Part shown: positions 48,906 to 56,995 of the stretch, piece after piece
Position numbering within the stretch: the first letter of the stretch is position 1
How the letters are laid out: each line of letters starts with the position of its first letter
Origin: an uncultured Lachnospiraceae bacterium
GTDB lineage: Bacteria > Bacillota > Clostridia > Lachnospirales > Lachnospiraceae
Direction: 5' to 3'
NCBI GenBank assembly: GCA_946414885.1
Contig: CAMKQH010000012.1
Span: forward strand, 54,932 to 118,931
DNA length: 64,000 nucleotides
Translations under genes and position numbers: made by a program
The notes under the pieces: generated by a model
Database searches by the model: none
Told to the model about the DNA's origin: nothing
Seen by the model: only the letters and a program-made list of their open reading frames with translations

Positions 48906-49550
48906 ATGAGACTTAGAAACGTGACCGGCTCCAGGGAAGTGATCGCGGAGAGCCGTTTTGTGGTGCCGGAGGAGACGCTGAAGGAAATGCCCGGGAAATG
49001 GCAGGGATTATTTGGGAATCAGCATCCGATCCATATAGAGATCGGGATGGGGAAGGGACAGTTTCTTCATGCGATGGCAAAGGATCATCCCGGCATTAAC
49101 TACGTGGGGATCGAGAAGTATTCCACGGTGTTGCTGCGCGCGGTGCAGAAGATGGAGCAGGAAGAACTGCCGAACCTAAAGTTTATCCGGATGGACGCGG
49201 AGGAAATCGCGGAGGTCTTTGGGGCAGGTGAGGTGGCAAGGATCTATCTGAATTTCTCTGATCCATGGCCAAAGGACAGGCATGCAAAGCGTAGACTTCC
49301 TTCAAGGGAATTTCTTGCGAGATATGACAGGACTTTGGCGGCAGACGGCCGGATCGAGTTTAAGACGGACAATCGCGCACTTTTTGATTTTGCGGTGGAG
49401 GAGTTGGAACCGGCGGGATGGAAGGCAAAGGTTTTGACCTATGACCTGCATGCGGATCCCGTGCTCATGGAGGGAAACGTGATGACGGAGTACGAGGAAA
49501 AGTTTTCCGCAATGGGGAACCCGATCTGCAAATACATAATTATTAGATAG
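48906..49550 (+). CDS. trmB: tRNA (guanine-N7-)-methyltransferase
   Basis: A 214-residue TrmB. The SAM-binding HIEIGMGKGQFLHAMA, the family signature YLNFSDPWPKDRHAKRRL and FKTDNRALFDFAVEELE are all present. It methylates G46 in the variable loop of many tRNAs. ATG 48906 follows AGGTGAGGA; the frame is open further upstream but overlaps the promoter. The membrane acyltransferase gene follows after 9 bp and is probably co-transcribed. Confidence 0.95.
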   Translation: MRLRNVTGSREVIAESRFVVPEETLKEMPGKWQGLFGNQHPIHIEIGMGKGQFLHAMAKDHPGINYVGIEKYSTVLLRAVQKMEQEELPNLKFIRMDAEEIAEVFGAGEVARIYLNFSDPWPKDRHAKRRLPSREFLARYDRTLAADGRIEFKTDNRALFDFAVEELEPAGWKAKVLTYDLHADPVLMEGNVMTEYEEKFSAMGNPICKYIIIR

Positions 49551-49559
49551 AAAGACGAT

Positions 49560-50546
49560 ATGAATAAAAAACTTAATTTTCTTAAGGCGATTGCCTGTTT
49601 TATGGTCGTGATAGCCCACATTAGATTTCCTGGACTCTTTGGTGATATTATTTGGAAGGCGACGGCATACACCGTTCCCATTTTTTTGATGATCGCCGGC
49701 TATTTTTCCTTTGGGAAAAAAACTGATACGATTAAGCGAAGGTTAAAGCAAATCGCGTTTGTTTTTCTATGGGCATACGCGTCACATTTTATCTTCGGCG
49801 TAACAAAGCATCTGATAAAGCATGACCTTTTGACGTGGTTGGCTGAGAAGTTTACTTGGAAATCGCCGTTTGACTACATTCTTTGGGGTTACGTTAGTTT
49901 CGCGAGTCCTCTTTGGTACCTCATCATTATGGTCGAAGTCTACGCGTTTTGGTATTTTGTCGTACGGGCGGAGAAGGAAAGGTTTGTGTTGAGATTGCTT
50001 CCACTTCTGCTTGTAACGTACGTGGGCGTGGCTGTTTTTATCGAGACGGCGGACATGCCTTGGTATTATTGTAATTTGTTTTTTGTTCGCGGACTGTCAT
50101 TTTTCCTGCTGGGTTATTACTTGAGAACGGAAGAGGCGCAAAAATTACTGCATTTGAAACGGTATCAATTGATCTTGCTGACTGTTTTTGGATTTACCAT
50201 TATTGTGACGCCCACGGCCTTTGGACTGCCGATTAAATTTGGTGACGCCGGACTGATCCCATGTGTGCTGGGGCTGTTTGCATTGGCGCTGCAGGAGCCG
50301 GAAAAGGGGATCTGCCGGCCGTTGGAGTTTATCGGTGACAAGCTTTCCTTGTATATTTACGTTTTTCACTTGATCATAGGCGGAAACATTATTTTGAAGA
50401 TTTGTAACTTCCTTCACGTAAGCGTAAGTGAAGAGATTTACGCGTGGTTCAGACCGGTGTTGGCCGTGATCATGACCACCATTTTTTCTGCGGTTTTGTA
50501 TTACGGGCTGGAATTTTTGAAAAAAAGAAAACCTCTGCGTGCCTGA
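49560..50546 (+). CDS. Acyltransferase-3 family membrane protein
   Basis: A 328-residue polytopic protein of the acyltransferase-3 (OafA/NodX) group, with about ten hydrophobic segments. The opening KLNFLKAIACFMVVIAHIRF contains the conserved His in helix 1, YTVPIFLMIAGYF is the second motif, and DKLSLYIYVFHLII a later His motif. These proteins usually O-acetylate surface sugars. Cell-surface polymer modification is therefore likely but unproven. The upstream ribosome site is weak. It ends in an intrinsic terminator whose loop holds the TGA stop. Confidence 0.85.
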   Translation: MNKKLNFLKAIACFMVVIAHIRFPGLFGDIIWKATAYTVPIFLMIAGYFSFGKKTDTIKRRLKQIAFVFLWAYASHFIFGVTKHLIKHDLLTWLAEKFTWKSPFDYILWGYVSFASPLWYLIIMVEVYAFWYFVVRAEKERFVLRLLPLLLVTYVGVAVFIETADMPWYYCNLFFVRGLSFFLLGYYLRTEEAQKLLHLKRYQLILLTVFGFTIIVTPTAFGLPIKFGDAGLIPCVLGLFALALQEPEKGICRPLEFIGDKLSLYIYVFHLIIGGNIILKICNFLHVSVSEEIYAWFRPVLAVIMTTIFSAVLYYGLEFLKKRKPLRA

Positions 50547-50568
50547 TTGGCATGCGGAGGTTTTTTCG
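50530..50568 (+). terminator. Intrinsic terminator after the acyltransferase gene
   Basis: AACCTCTGCGTGCC (50530-50543) and GGCATGCGGAGGTT (50549-50562) pair across a TGATT loop and are followed by TTTT. Stem length is 14 bp with one G-U-like mismatch. The TGA stop codon (50544-50546) is in the loop. It also faces the DUF1846 gene, whose stop lies 13 bp further on. Confidence 0.88.
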
Positions 50569-50575
50569 TGGCTTT

Positions 50576-52060
50576 TTATTGATGGAATAATTTCTGGTTC
50601 TGGTAATTGGGTTCGCAGGTGAGGTTTACGCCAAGCTTGCGGAACACGTTCATGTCGACGTGGGAGAGGATGACGCTGGAATGGACCTCGGAACCTTTGA
50701 GGTTCTTGAGCTGTTCAAGTGCCATCTTTGCAACGGGATCGGTGGCGGCGCAGATGGAAAGCGCAATCAAAACCTCATCCGTGTGGAGTCTGGGATTTTT
50801 GTTGCGAAGGTGATTGACCTTCAGCTCTTGGATTGGCTCGATAATGGTGGGGGAGAGGAGTAATATGTTGTCCTCAATCCCTGCCAGAACCTTTAACGTG
50901 TTGAGCAGCATCGCGGAGGAGGCGCCGAGAAGTTCGCTGGTCTTGCCCGTGATGATGCGTCCGTCAGGGAGCTGGATCGCTGCCGCAGGTTCTCCGGTGA
51001 GTTCTGCCTTTGTCGTGGCCGCGCTGATCACGGGGCGATCCGCGGGAGTCACGCCGGCTTGATTCATGAGGAGCTCAAGTTTTAGGATCTGCTCGTCGTC
51101 AGCCATGCCCTGACGCTTTAAGCACATGGTGTTGTAGTAACGGCGGATGATTTCCTGCTTGGCTGCGTCTCGTACGGCCTCGTCATCCACGATGCCGTAG
51201 CCTGCCATGTTAACGCCCATGTCCGTCGGGGACTTGTAAGGGCATTCGCCCATGATCTTTTCGAACATGGCGCGAAGTACGGGGAATACCTCCACGTCGC
51301 GGTTGTAATTGATTGTGGTTTCACCGTATGCTTCCAGGTGGAAGGGGTCGATCATGTTGACGTCGTTCAAGTCAGCCGTGGCTGCCTCGTATGCGAGGTT
51401 CACGGGGTGCTTGAGCGGAATGTTCCAGATAGGGAAGGTCTCGTATTTTGCGTAACCGGCTTTGATGCCGCGCTTGTATTCATGGTAGAGCTGGGAGAGG
51501 CAGGTGGCCATTTTGCCGCTGCCGGGACCGGGTGCGGTGATGACAACTAGGGATCTGGAGGTCTCAATGTATTCATTTTTTCCATAGCCCTCGTCGCTCA
51601 CGATCAGGGGAATGTTGGAAGGATATCCGGGGATGGAGTAGTGTCTGTAGACCTTCAGGCCTAAGGATTCCAGTTTTTTCTGATATGCAATGGCGCTGGG
51701 CTGTCCAGCGAAACGGGTCAGGCAAACGCTGCCTACGTAGAGGCCGTAGCCGCGGAAGGCGTCGATGAGACGGAGCACGTCCAGGTCATAGGTGATGCCC
51801 AGATCCGAACGCATTTTGTTCTTTTCTATGTCGGAAGCATTGATAACAATGACGATCTCAGCCTCGTCCTTTAACTGCACGAGCATGTTGATCTTGCTGT
51901 CAGGCTTAAATCCGGGGAGTACCCTCGAAGCGTGATAGTCGTCGAAAAGCTTTCCGCCGAACTCAAGATAGAGCTTTCCGCCAAAAGCGGCGATGCGCTC
52001 CTTGATCCTTTCCGACTGCATCTGCAGGTATTTTTCATTGTCAAAACCTTGTTTTCCCAT
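50576..52060 (-). CDS. DUF1846 protein
   Basis: A 494-residue member of DUF1846, a family found widely in Firmicutes. The N-terminus has KQGFDNEKYLQMQSERIKER, then LYLEFGGKLFDDYHASRVLP. A central P-loop-like ITAPGPGSGKMATCLSQLYH and the later VNMAGYGIVDDEAV are conserved. The structure is known for family members, but the biochemical role is not settled. The ATG at 52060 is chosen because GGGAGG lies 9 bp upstream; longer in-frame starts have no site. Transcription is from the minus-strand promoter at 52129-52157. Confidence 0.92.
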   Translation of the reverse strand: MGKQGFDNEKYLQMQSERIKERIAAFGGKLYLEFGGKLFDDYHASRVLPGFKPDSKINMLVQLKDEAEIVIVINASDIEKNKMRSDLGITYDLDVLRLIDAFRGYGLYVGSVCLTRFAGQPSAIAYQKKLESLGLKVYRHYSIPGYPSNIPLIVSDEGYGKNEYIETSRSLVVITAPGPGSGKMATCLSQLYHEYKRGIKAGYAKYETFPIWNIPLKHPVNLAYEAATADLNDVNMIDPFHLEAYGETTINYNRDVEVFPVLRAMFEKIMGECPYKSPTDMGVNMAGYGIVDDEAVRDAAKQEIIRRYYNTMCLKRQGMADDEQILKLELLMNQAGVTPADRPVISAATTKAELTGEPAAAIQLPDGRIITGKTSELLGASSAMLLNTLKVLAGIEDNILLLSPTIIEPIQELKVNHLRNKNPRLHTDEVLIALSICAATDPVAKMALEQLKNLKGSEVHSSVILSHVDMNVFRKLGVNLTCEPNYQNQKLFHQ

Positions 52061-52128
52061 GGTACGTGACCTCCCATAAAATCCAAAAAGAGCGCCCCTT
52101 GAACGCTCCTCGAAAATCATACAAAAAA

Positions 52129-52157
52129 ATCATACATAAAACGTCAAAAAAAATCAA
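52129..52157 (-). promoter_or_regulatory. Promoter for the DUF1846 gene
   Basis: On the minus strand TTGATT (52157-52152) and TATGAT (52134-52129) are 17 bp apart in AT-rich DNA about 70 bp from the start codon. A second TATGAT at 52121-52116 is an alternative -10. Confidence 0.6.
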
Positions 52158-52240
52158 TGATTAAATCAAAAAAACGTGAAATTTCGTAATGGTTCATGCT
52201 TCCTTAAGGGAGTCTTCACGTATTTTTCACATTTCATCTA

Positions 52241-52269
52241 TTGATTTATGGCAGGCATCTCCCTATAAT
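52241..52269 (+). promoter_or_regulatory. Promoter for ftsH
   Basis: TTGATT (52241-52246) and a perfect TATAAT (52264-52269) are 17 bp apart. The leader to the ftsH start is about 75 nt. The ribosome site at the start is weak (AAGGATGG, 16 bp away, with a short 5-codon open frame at 52342 overlapping the true start). Confidence 0.8.
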
Positions 52270-52351
52270 AAGATGAGGGAAAATCAAGAAATTTGTTCAT
52301 ACTATCGTTATGAAACAGGCAAAAAACTGACAAGGATGGAAATGCGTAAAA

Positions 52352-54523
52352 ATGGATAATCAAAATAATAACGGAGGAAACCAGCCGCAAAAGCAACCGA
52401 ACGTCCCGCTGCTCATCGCGCTGATCTTGGGATCGATCTTGCTTGCGTTTGTGTTTTACACCGCATTTTTTAGCGGAGGTCAGCAGGAGCGCGTGAAATA
52501 CACGCAGTTCCTGGAGGATCTGAAGGAAGGAAAGGTAAAGAGCGTTAAGATCGCCGATAACCGCCTCATGTCCGTCACGCTAAAGGGTGACGATAAGGAT
52601 GCGACCCAGACGGAAACACAGTATCCTTACTATGGTAAGTTCCTAAACCAGATGAAGGAAATAAGCAACACCTATGAGACCATGCTGGCAGAGGACATGG
52701 ACACCCTGATGGGACGGCTGGAGGAATTAGGCGTTGAAGGAGAGCTTGTCTCAAGCGGTAACGGGAATTACATTTTGGAACTGCTTTTGACGGTGGTGCT
52801 TCCCGTTGCGCTGGTGTGGATCCTGCTCTCGTTCCTGTTCCGGAAAATGAGCGGAGGCGCGGGCCCCATGGGCATGGGGAAATCCAATGCCAAGGTTTAC
52901 GTACAGAAGGAGACCGGTGTTACGTTTAAGGACGTGGCCGGCGAGGACGAGGCGAAGGAATCCCTCGTCGAGGTGGTTGATTTCCTGCACAATCCGCAAA
53001 AGTATTCTAAGATTGGTGCAAAGCTTCCGAAGGGTGCCCTGCTCGTGGGACCTCCCGGAACTGGTAAGACGCTTCTGGCAAGAGCCGTTGCCGGCGAGGC
53101 GCACGTCCCGTTCTTTTCCCTGACGGGTTCGGATTTCGTGGAATTGTACGTCGGCATGGGCGCAAGCCGCGTGCGTGACTTGTTTAAGGAAGCAAATAAA
53201 AATGCTCCCTGCATTATCTTTATCGATGAGATCGATGCCATCGGTCGAAGCCGTGACTCCAAGTACGGCGGCGGAAACGAGGAGCGAGAGCAGACCCTGA
53301 ACCAGCTTCTCTCCGAGATGGATGGATTTGATAGTTCGAAGGGTATCTTGATGATCGGTGCGACGAACCGTCCCGAGATCTTGGATAAGGCGCTTCTGCG
53401 TCCCGGTCGTTTTGACCGCAGGATCATCGTGGATAAGCCTGATCTGAAGGGCCGCGTTGAAATTCTGAAGGTTCACGCGAAGGACGTAAAGATGGATGAG
53501 ACCGTGGATCTTGACGCGATCGCGCTTGCGACCAGCGGTGCCGTGGGTTCCGACCTCGCAAACATGATCAATGAGGCGGCCATCAATGCCGTAAAGGAAG
53601 GCAGAGAGTACGTAAGCCAGAAGGATCTGTTTGGTGCAGTGGAAGTGGTGCTGGTTGGTAAGGAAAAGAAGGACCGCATCATGAGTAAGGAGGAGCGAAA
53701 GATCGTTTCCTATCATGAGGTGGGCCACGCGCTTGTCAGTGCCCTGCAAAAGAATTCCGAGCCCGTGCAGAAAATCACGATCGTACCCCGTACCATGGGG
53801 GCGCTGGGCTACGTAATGCACGTGCCTGAGGAGGAGAAATACCTGAATTCCGAGGCTGAGCTTCGTGACATGCTGGTGGGATTGCTTGGCGGACGTGCGG
53901 CTGAGGAGATCGTGTTTGATTCCGTGACGACTGGTGCCGCAAATGACATCGAACGCGCGACGGAGATTGCAAGAAACATGATCACGCGCTTCGGCATGAG
54001 CAAGAAATTTGGCCTGATGGGCCTTGCCACCGTGGAAAGCCAGTATCTCGAAGGCAGAATGGCCCTGAACTGCTCTGACGCGACGGCGGCAGAGATCGAC
54101 GCGGAGATCGTGGCACTGCTGAAGGACAGCTATGACAAGGCTTTGTCCTTACTCCGTGCCAACCGTGACGTGATGGATAAGCTGGCAGCCTTCCTGATCG
54201 AGAAGGAAACCATTACCGGTAAGGAATTTATGGAAATCTTCCGCAGGGAAAAAGGTTTGCCTGAGCCTGGGGAAAAACCCGTGCAGAAAGCTGAGGAGGC
54301 GCCCAAGCAAAGCATTTTGAGCCAGTCCCTGGCAGGTGCCAACCAGAGCATTTTTGACCAGCCTTCAGCGGATGCGGGAGAGGAAGCTCCGAAGGAGCAC
54401 TCTTCTGCAGAAGATGCAAAGGAGACTACACAGGAGGAGCCCAAGAAACCGCCTTACCTGAACGAGGCGCCCGTGGACGACAGGCCTGTTGGCAGATTCT
54501 CCAACCGCCGCCTGGATGATTAA
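52352..54523 (+). CDS. ftsH: ATP-dependent zinc metalloprotease FtsH
   Basis: A 723-residue membrane AAA+ protease. Two transmembrane helices (about 19-40 and 131-150) bracket a small external domain. The AAA module has Walker A GPPGTGKT (about 232), pore residues YVGMGASRVRD, Walker B CIIFIDEIDAIG and SRH RPGRFDRRI. The protease domain has HEVGH (about 454), with a downstream Asp ligand in GAANDIERATEI. It removes misassembled membrane proteins and some regulators. The C-terminal 80 residues are an acidic, Ala/Pro-rich tail longer than in Bacillus FtsH. Transcribed from its own promoter; ends at a bidirectional terminator. Confidence 0.97.
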   Translation: MDNQNNNGGNQPQKQPNVPLLIALILGSILLAFVFYTAFFSGGQQERVKYTQFLEDLKEGKVKSVKIADNRLMSVTLKGDDKDATQTETQYPYYGKFLNQMKEISNTYETMLAEDMDTLMGRLEELGVEGELVSSGNGNYILELLLTVVLPVALVWILLSFLFRKMSGGAGPMGMGKSNAKVYVQKETGVTFKDVAGEDEAKESLVEVVDFLHNPQKYSKIGAKLPKGALLVGPPGTGKTLLARAVAGEAHVPFFSLTGSDFVELYVGMGASRVRDLFKEANKNAPCIIFIDEIDAIGRSRDSKYGGGNEEREQTLNQLLSEMDGFDSSKGILMIGATNRPEILDKALLRPGRFDRRIIVDKPDLKGRVEILKVHAKDVKMDETVDLDAIALATSGAVGSDLANMINEAAINAVKEGREYVSQKDLFGAVEVVLVGKEKKDRIMSKEERKIVSYHEVGHALVSALQKNSEPVQKITIVPRTMGALGYVMHVPEEEKYLNSEAELRDMLVGLLGGRAAEEIVFDSVTTGAANDIERATEIARNMITRFGMSKKFGLMGLATVESQYLEGRMALNCSDATAAEIDAEIVALLKDSYDKALSLLRANRDVMDKLAAFLIEKETITGKEFMEIFRREKGLPEPGEKPVQKAEEAPKQSILSQSLAGANQSIFDQPSADAGEEAPKEHSSAEDAKETTQEEPKKPPYLNEAPVDDRPVGRFSNRRLDD

Positions 54524-54544
54524 AACTGGAAAGATTTGATGGAA

Positions 54545-54578
54545 AAAAGGAGTTATGGGATTATCCATAACTCCTTTT
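54545..54578. terminator. Bidirectional terminator between ftsH and tRNA-Ser
   Basis: AAAAGGAGTTATGG (54545-54558) and CCATAACTCCTTTT (54565-54578) are perfect 14-bp arms around GATTAT. A-runs and T-runs at the two ends make it work in both directions: for ftsH rightward and for tRNA-Ser leftward. Confidence 0.9.
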
Positions 54579-54587
54579 GTTTATGAG

Positions 54588-54675
54588 CGGAGATGCGGGG
54601 ATTTGAACCCCGGCGCCACTTGCGCGACCTACCGCATTTCGAGTGCGGACCCTTCAACCACTTGGGTACATCTCC
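54588..54675 (-). tRNA. tRNA-Ser (CGA)
   Basis: An 88-nt type II tRNA. On the minus strand the acceptor GGAGATG pairs with CATCTCC, the D-arm is CCC/GGG, the anticodon stem CCGCA/TGCGG encloses CTCGAAA with anticodon CGA (54641-54639), a long variable arm follows, and the T-arm is CGGGG-TTCAAAT-CCCCG. The discriminator is G, correct for serine. CCA is not encoded. It reads UCG codons. An own promoter lies just upstream. Confidence 0.97.
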
Positions 54676-54687
54676 ATAGCGTACTCT

Positions 54688-54716
54688 ATTCTATCGGAAA
54701 ACTTATGATTTTGCAA
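54688..54716 (-). promoter_or_regulatory. Promoter for tRNA-Ser
   Basis: On the minus strand TTGCAA (54716-54711) and TAGAAT (54693-54688) are 17 bp apart, ending 12 bp before the tRNA 5' end. Spacing and position fit a stable-RNA promoter. Confidence 0.65.
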
Positions 54717-54863
54717 GTCTTTTATCGTGCAAAATTTGACGTTTTTAAGGCCCTAAAGTGCAAGATTGGGGATTTGATGATTGAAAGTGAGGACGTTAGA
54801 ATAAGAATTATCTAAGAAAAATAAGTTAGCTGTTCTTTTTAAGAACGATAAGGAGGATACGGA

Positions 54864-55667
54864 ATGAACGGAAAGGTATGGGAGAGAGCCGCGTTAAAGG
54901 AACGGGCAAAGGCTGCGTTCAAGAGAAGTTATTGGTGGTGCGTGCTTGCCGGATTGATCCTGATGCTGGTGATTGGCAGGGGCAGCGGAGGCGGCGGAAG
55001 GGATAAAGATGATAAAGGGAATAAGGGCTTTTCAATTCCTTCTTTTTCTTTTGACGTCTCGGACGTCGACAGAGAGGACGTGCAGGAGTACGTGGTAAGC
55101 AAGGTCGGCGGCGGAGCATATACGGCCGTAAATATTGTCGGCGGGATCATCGGCGGTCTGGTTGGACTGATTTTGCTTGTGGTTGTGCTGGCGATCGTGG
55201 TGGTCGCACTCATTTTACGGGCATTGCTTTTTAATCCGCTGGAGGTTGGCGGACGTAAGTTCTTTATGGAAAACGCCTGTGAGAAAAAAGAGGGCATCGG
55301 AACCATGCTGGACGGATTCCAAAATGGATATTACGGCAACGTGGTGGTTTCCATGTTGGTGAGAGACGTAAAGATTTTTCTTTGGTCGTTGCTCTTGGTC
55401 ATTCCCGGAATCATTAAGGCATATGAATACCGCATGGTACCCTATATCCTTGCGGAGCATCCGGAGTTGAACTATCGCGAAGTGCTTAACATGAGCAGCG
55501 AGATGATGAACGGTCAGAAAATGAATGCCTTCGTGCTGGATCTTTCCTTCATCGGATGGCATCTTCTTTCCGGCATCACGGGCGGCATCGCCGGGATCTT
55601 TTGGGTAAATCCTTATGTGTACGCAACGGATGCGGAGCTTTATCTGGAGCTTAGCACGGAAGCATAA
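54864..55667 (+). CDS. DUF975 integral membrane protein
   Basis: A 267-residue protein of the DUF975 family. Hydrophobic segments lie at about 25-38, 90-120, 165-185 and 220-250. The conserved cytoplasmic/loop elements are LFNPLEVGGRKFFMENACEK, SLLLVIPGIIKAYEYRMVPY and AEHPELNYREVLNMSSEMM. A glycine- and charge-rich loop (GRGSGGGGRDKDDKG) follows the first helix. The function is unknown; it is common in Firmicutes. AAGGAGGATACGGA precedes ATG 54864, and a small hairpin (GTTCTTTTTAAGAAC) lies just before that site. Confidence 0.87.
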   Translation: MNGKVWERAALKERAKAAFKRSYWWCVLAGLILMLVIGRGSGGGGRDKDDKGNKGFSIPSFSFDVSDVDREDVQEYVVSKVGGGAYTAVNIVGGIIGGLVGLILLVVVLAIVVVALILRALLFNPLEVGGRKFFMENACEKKEGIGTMLDGFQNGYYGNVVVSMLVRDVKIFLWSLLLVIPGIIKAYEYRMVPYILAEHPELNYREVLNMSSEMMNGQKMNAFVLDLSFIGWHLLSGITGGIAGIFWVNPYVYATDAELYLELSTEA

Positions 55668-55693
55668 TAAGCGTAAGCGAATTGAAACATATC

Positions 55694-55756
55694 GCGGGGA
55701 CGCGTCTGTTTTCAAGTTGATTTGATCAACGTGACGGCAGACACGTCCCCGTGACA
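55694..55756. repeat. GGGGACG hairpin, second copy of a dispersed repeat
   Basis: CGGGGACGCGTCTG (55696-55709) pairs with CAGACACGTCCCCG (55738-55751), with one mismatch; inside is a smaller GTTGA/TCAAC hairpin. The right arm region ACACGTCCCCGTGACA (55741-55756) is the exact reverse complement of 19764-19779. TTTTTAA follows, so it may also end transcription from the DUF975 gene. Confidence 0.7.
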
Positions 55757-55773
55757 GTTTTTAAAGATTGAAG

Positions 55774-55802
55774 TTGTGTGTTGGGAGAAAATGGGTTATA
55801 CT
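55774..55802 (+). promoter_or_regulatory. Candidate promoter for the phosphofructokinase gene
   Basis: TTGTGT (55774-55779) and TATACT (55797-55802) are 17 bp apart. The start codon is 71 bp downstream behind GGAGGAG. Four of six -35 bases and five of six -10 bases match consensus. Confidence 0.55.
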
Positions 55803-55873
55803 ATTACGAGGGACACCCCTAAATAGAAAATGCACCATCGGGAATTGGGATTGGGCGCGGAACGGAGGAGAAA

Positions 55874-56947
55874 ATGAAGAGAATCGGCATGTTGACCAGC
55901 GGCGGAGATTGTCAGGCACTGAATGCGGCGATGCGCGGCGTGGTAAAGACTCTTGTGAATAGCAGGCAGAAGGTTGAGATTTATGGTTTTCTGGATGGAT
56001 ACAGGGGATTGATCTATGGAAATTACCGCATGCTGACGGGAAATGATTTCTCCGGCATCCTGACCAAGGGCGGAACAATCCTTGGAAGCTCCAGAACGCC
56101 ATTTAAGACAATCCAGGATCCTGATGAGAACGGTTTGGACAAGGTTGCGGCCATGATCAAGAATTACCAGAAGTTAAAGCTGGATTGTCTGGTGATCCTC
56201 GGCGGCAACGGCACGCACAAGACGGCAAACCTTCTTCGCGAGAAGGGCTTGAACGTCGTAACGTTGCCGAAAACCATTGACAATGACCTTTGGGGAACGG
56301 ACATGACGTTTGGTTTCCAGAGCGCGGTGAACGTAGCAACGGAAGCCATCGACTGCATCCACACCACGGCAGCTTCCCACGGACGCGTGTTTATCGTGGA
56401 GGTTATGGGACATAAGGTTGGATTCCTTACGCTGAATGCCGGCATGGCAGGCGGCGCGGACATCATCCTGATCCCTGAGATCCCTTATGACATCAATAAA
56501 GTGATCAATAAGATTGAGGACCGCGAGAAGAATGGCAGCCGCTTTACCATCATTGCGGTGGCGGAGGGCGCCATTTCCAAGGCGGACGCGAAGCTGACGA
56601 AAAAGGAATATAAGAAAAAGCTGTTGAATAATCCTTATCCTTCCGTATCCTATGAGATCGCGGCGCAGATCCAGGAGAAGACCGGAAGGGAGATCCGCGT
56701 GACGGTTCCCGGCCATACCCAGCGAGGCGGAAGTCCTTGTCCTTATGACCGCGTGTTTGCAAGCCGTCTTGGCGCGGAAGCAGGCGAGATGATCCTGAAG
56801 GGCGAGTATGGTTTCATGGTGGGCTACAAGAACCGTGAGATCGTAAAGGTTCCGCTGGAGGAAGTGGCCGGAAAGCTGAAGATGGTGGATCCGAATTCCA
56901 CGATCGTGAAGGAAGCAAAGCTCATGGGAATCTCTTTCGGAGATTAG
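55874..56947 (+). CDS. pfkA: 6-phosphofructokinase with unusual phosphoryl-donor signature
   Basis: A 357-residue group A phosphofructokinase. The fructose-6-phosphate and catalytic segment is PKTIDNDLWGTD (132-143), with GHTQRGGSPCPYDR at about 280. The donor loop reads GGNGT (110-114). In ATP enzymes this loop is GGDGS/T and the later residue is Gly (PGTIDND); in PPi enzymes they are GGDD and PKTIDND. Here Gly104 (E. coli number) goes with Lys124, the mixed group III pattern, and the metal-linked Asp103 is Asn. It phosphorylates fructose-6-phosphate; whether ATP or PPi is the donor is open. GGAGG precedes ATG 55874. Confidence 0.9.
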   Translation: MKRIGMLTSGGDCQALNAAMRGVVKTLVNSRQKVEIYGFLDGYRGLIYGNYRMLTGNDFSGILTKGGTILGSSRTPFKTIQDPDENGLDKVAAMIKNYQKLKLDCLVILGGNGTHKTANLLREKGLNVVTLPKTIDNDLWGTDMTFGFQSAVNVATEAIDCIHTTAASHGRVFIVEVMGHKVGFLTLNAGMAGGADIILIPEIPYDINKVINKIEDREKNGSRFTIIAVAEGAISKADAKLTKKEYKKKLLNNPYPSVSYEIAAQIQEKTGREIRVTVPGHTQRGGSPCPYDRVFASRLGAEAGEMILKGEYGFMVGYKNREIVKVPLEEVAGKLKMVDPNSTIVKEAKLMGISFGD

Positions 56948-56995
56948 GGAGCGGGCTGAATTCCGGGAAATCTAAATAAATGAGGTGTTTGTAAC

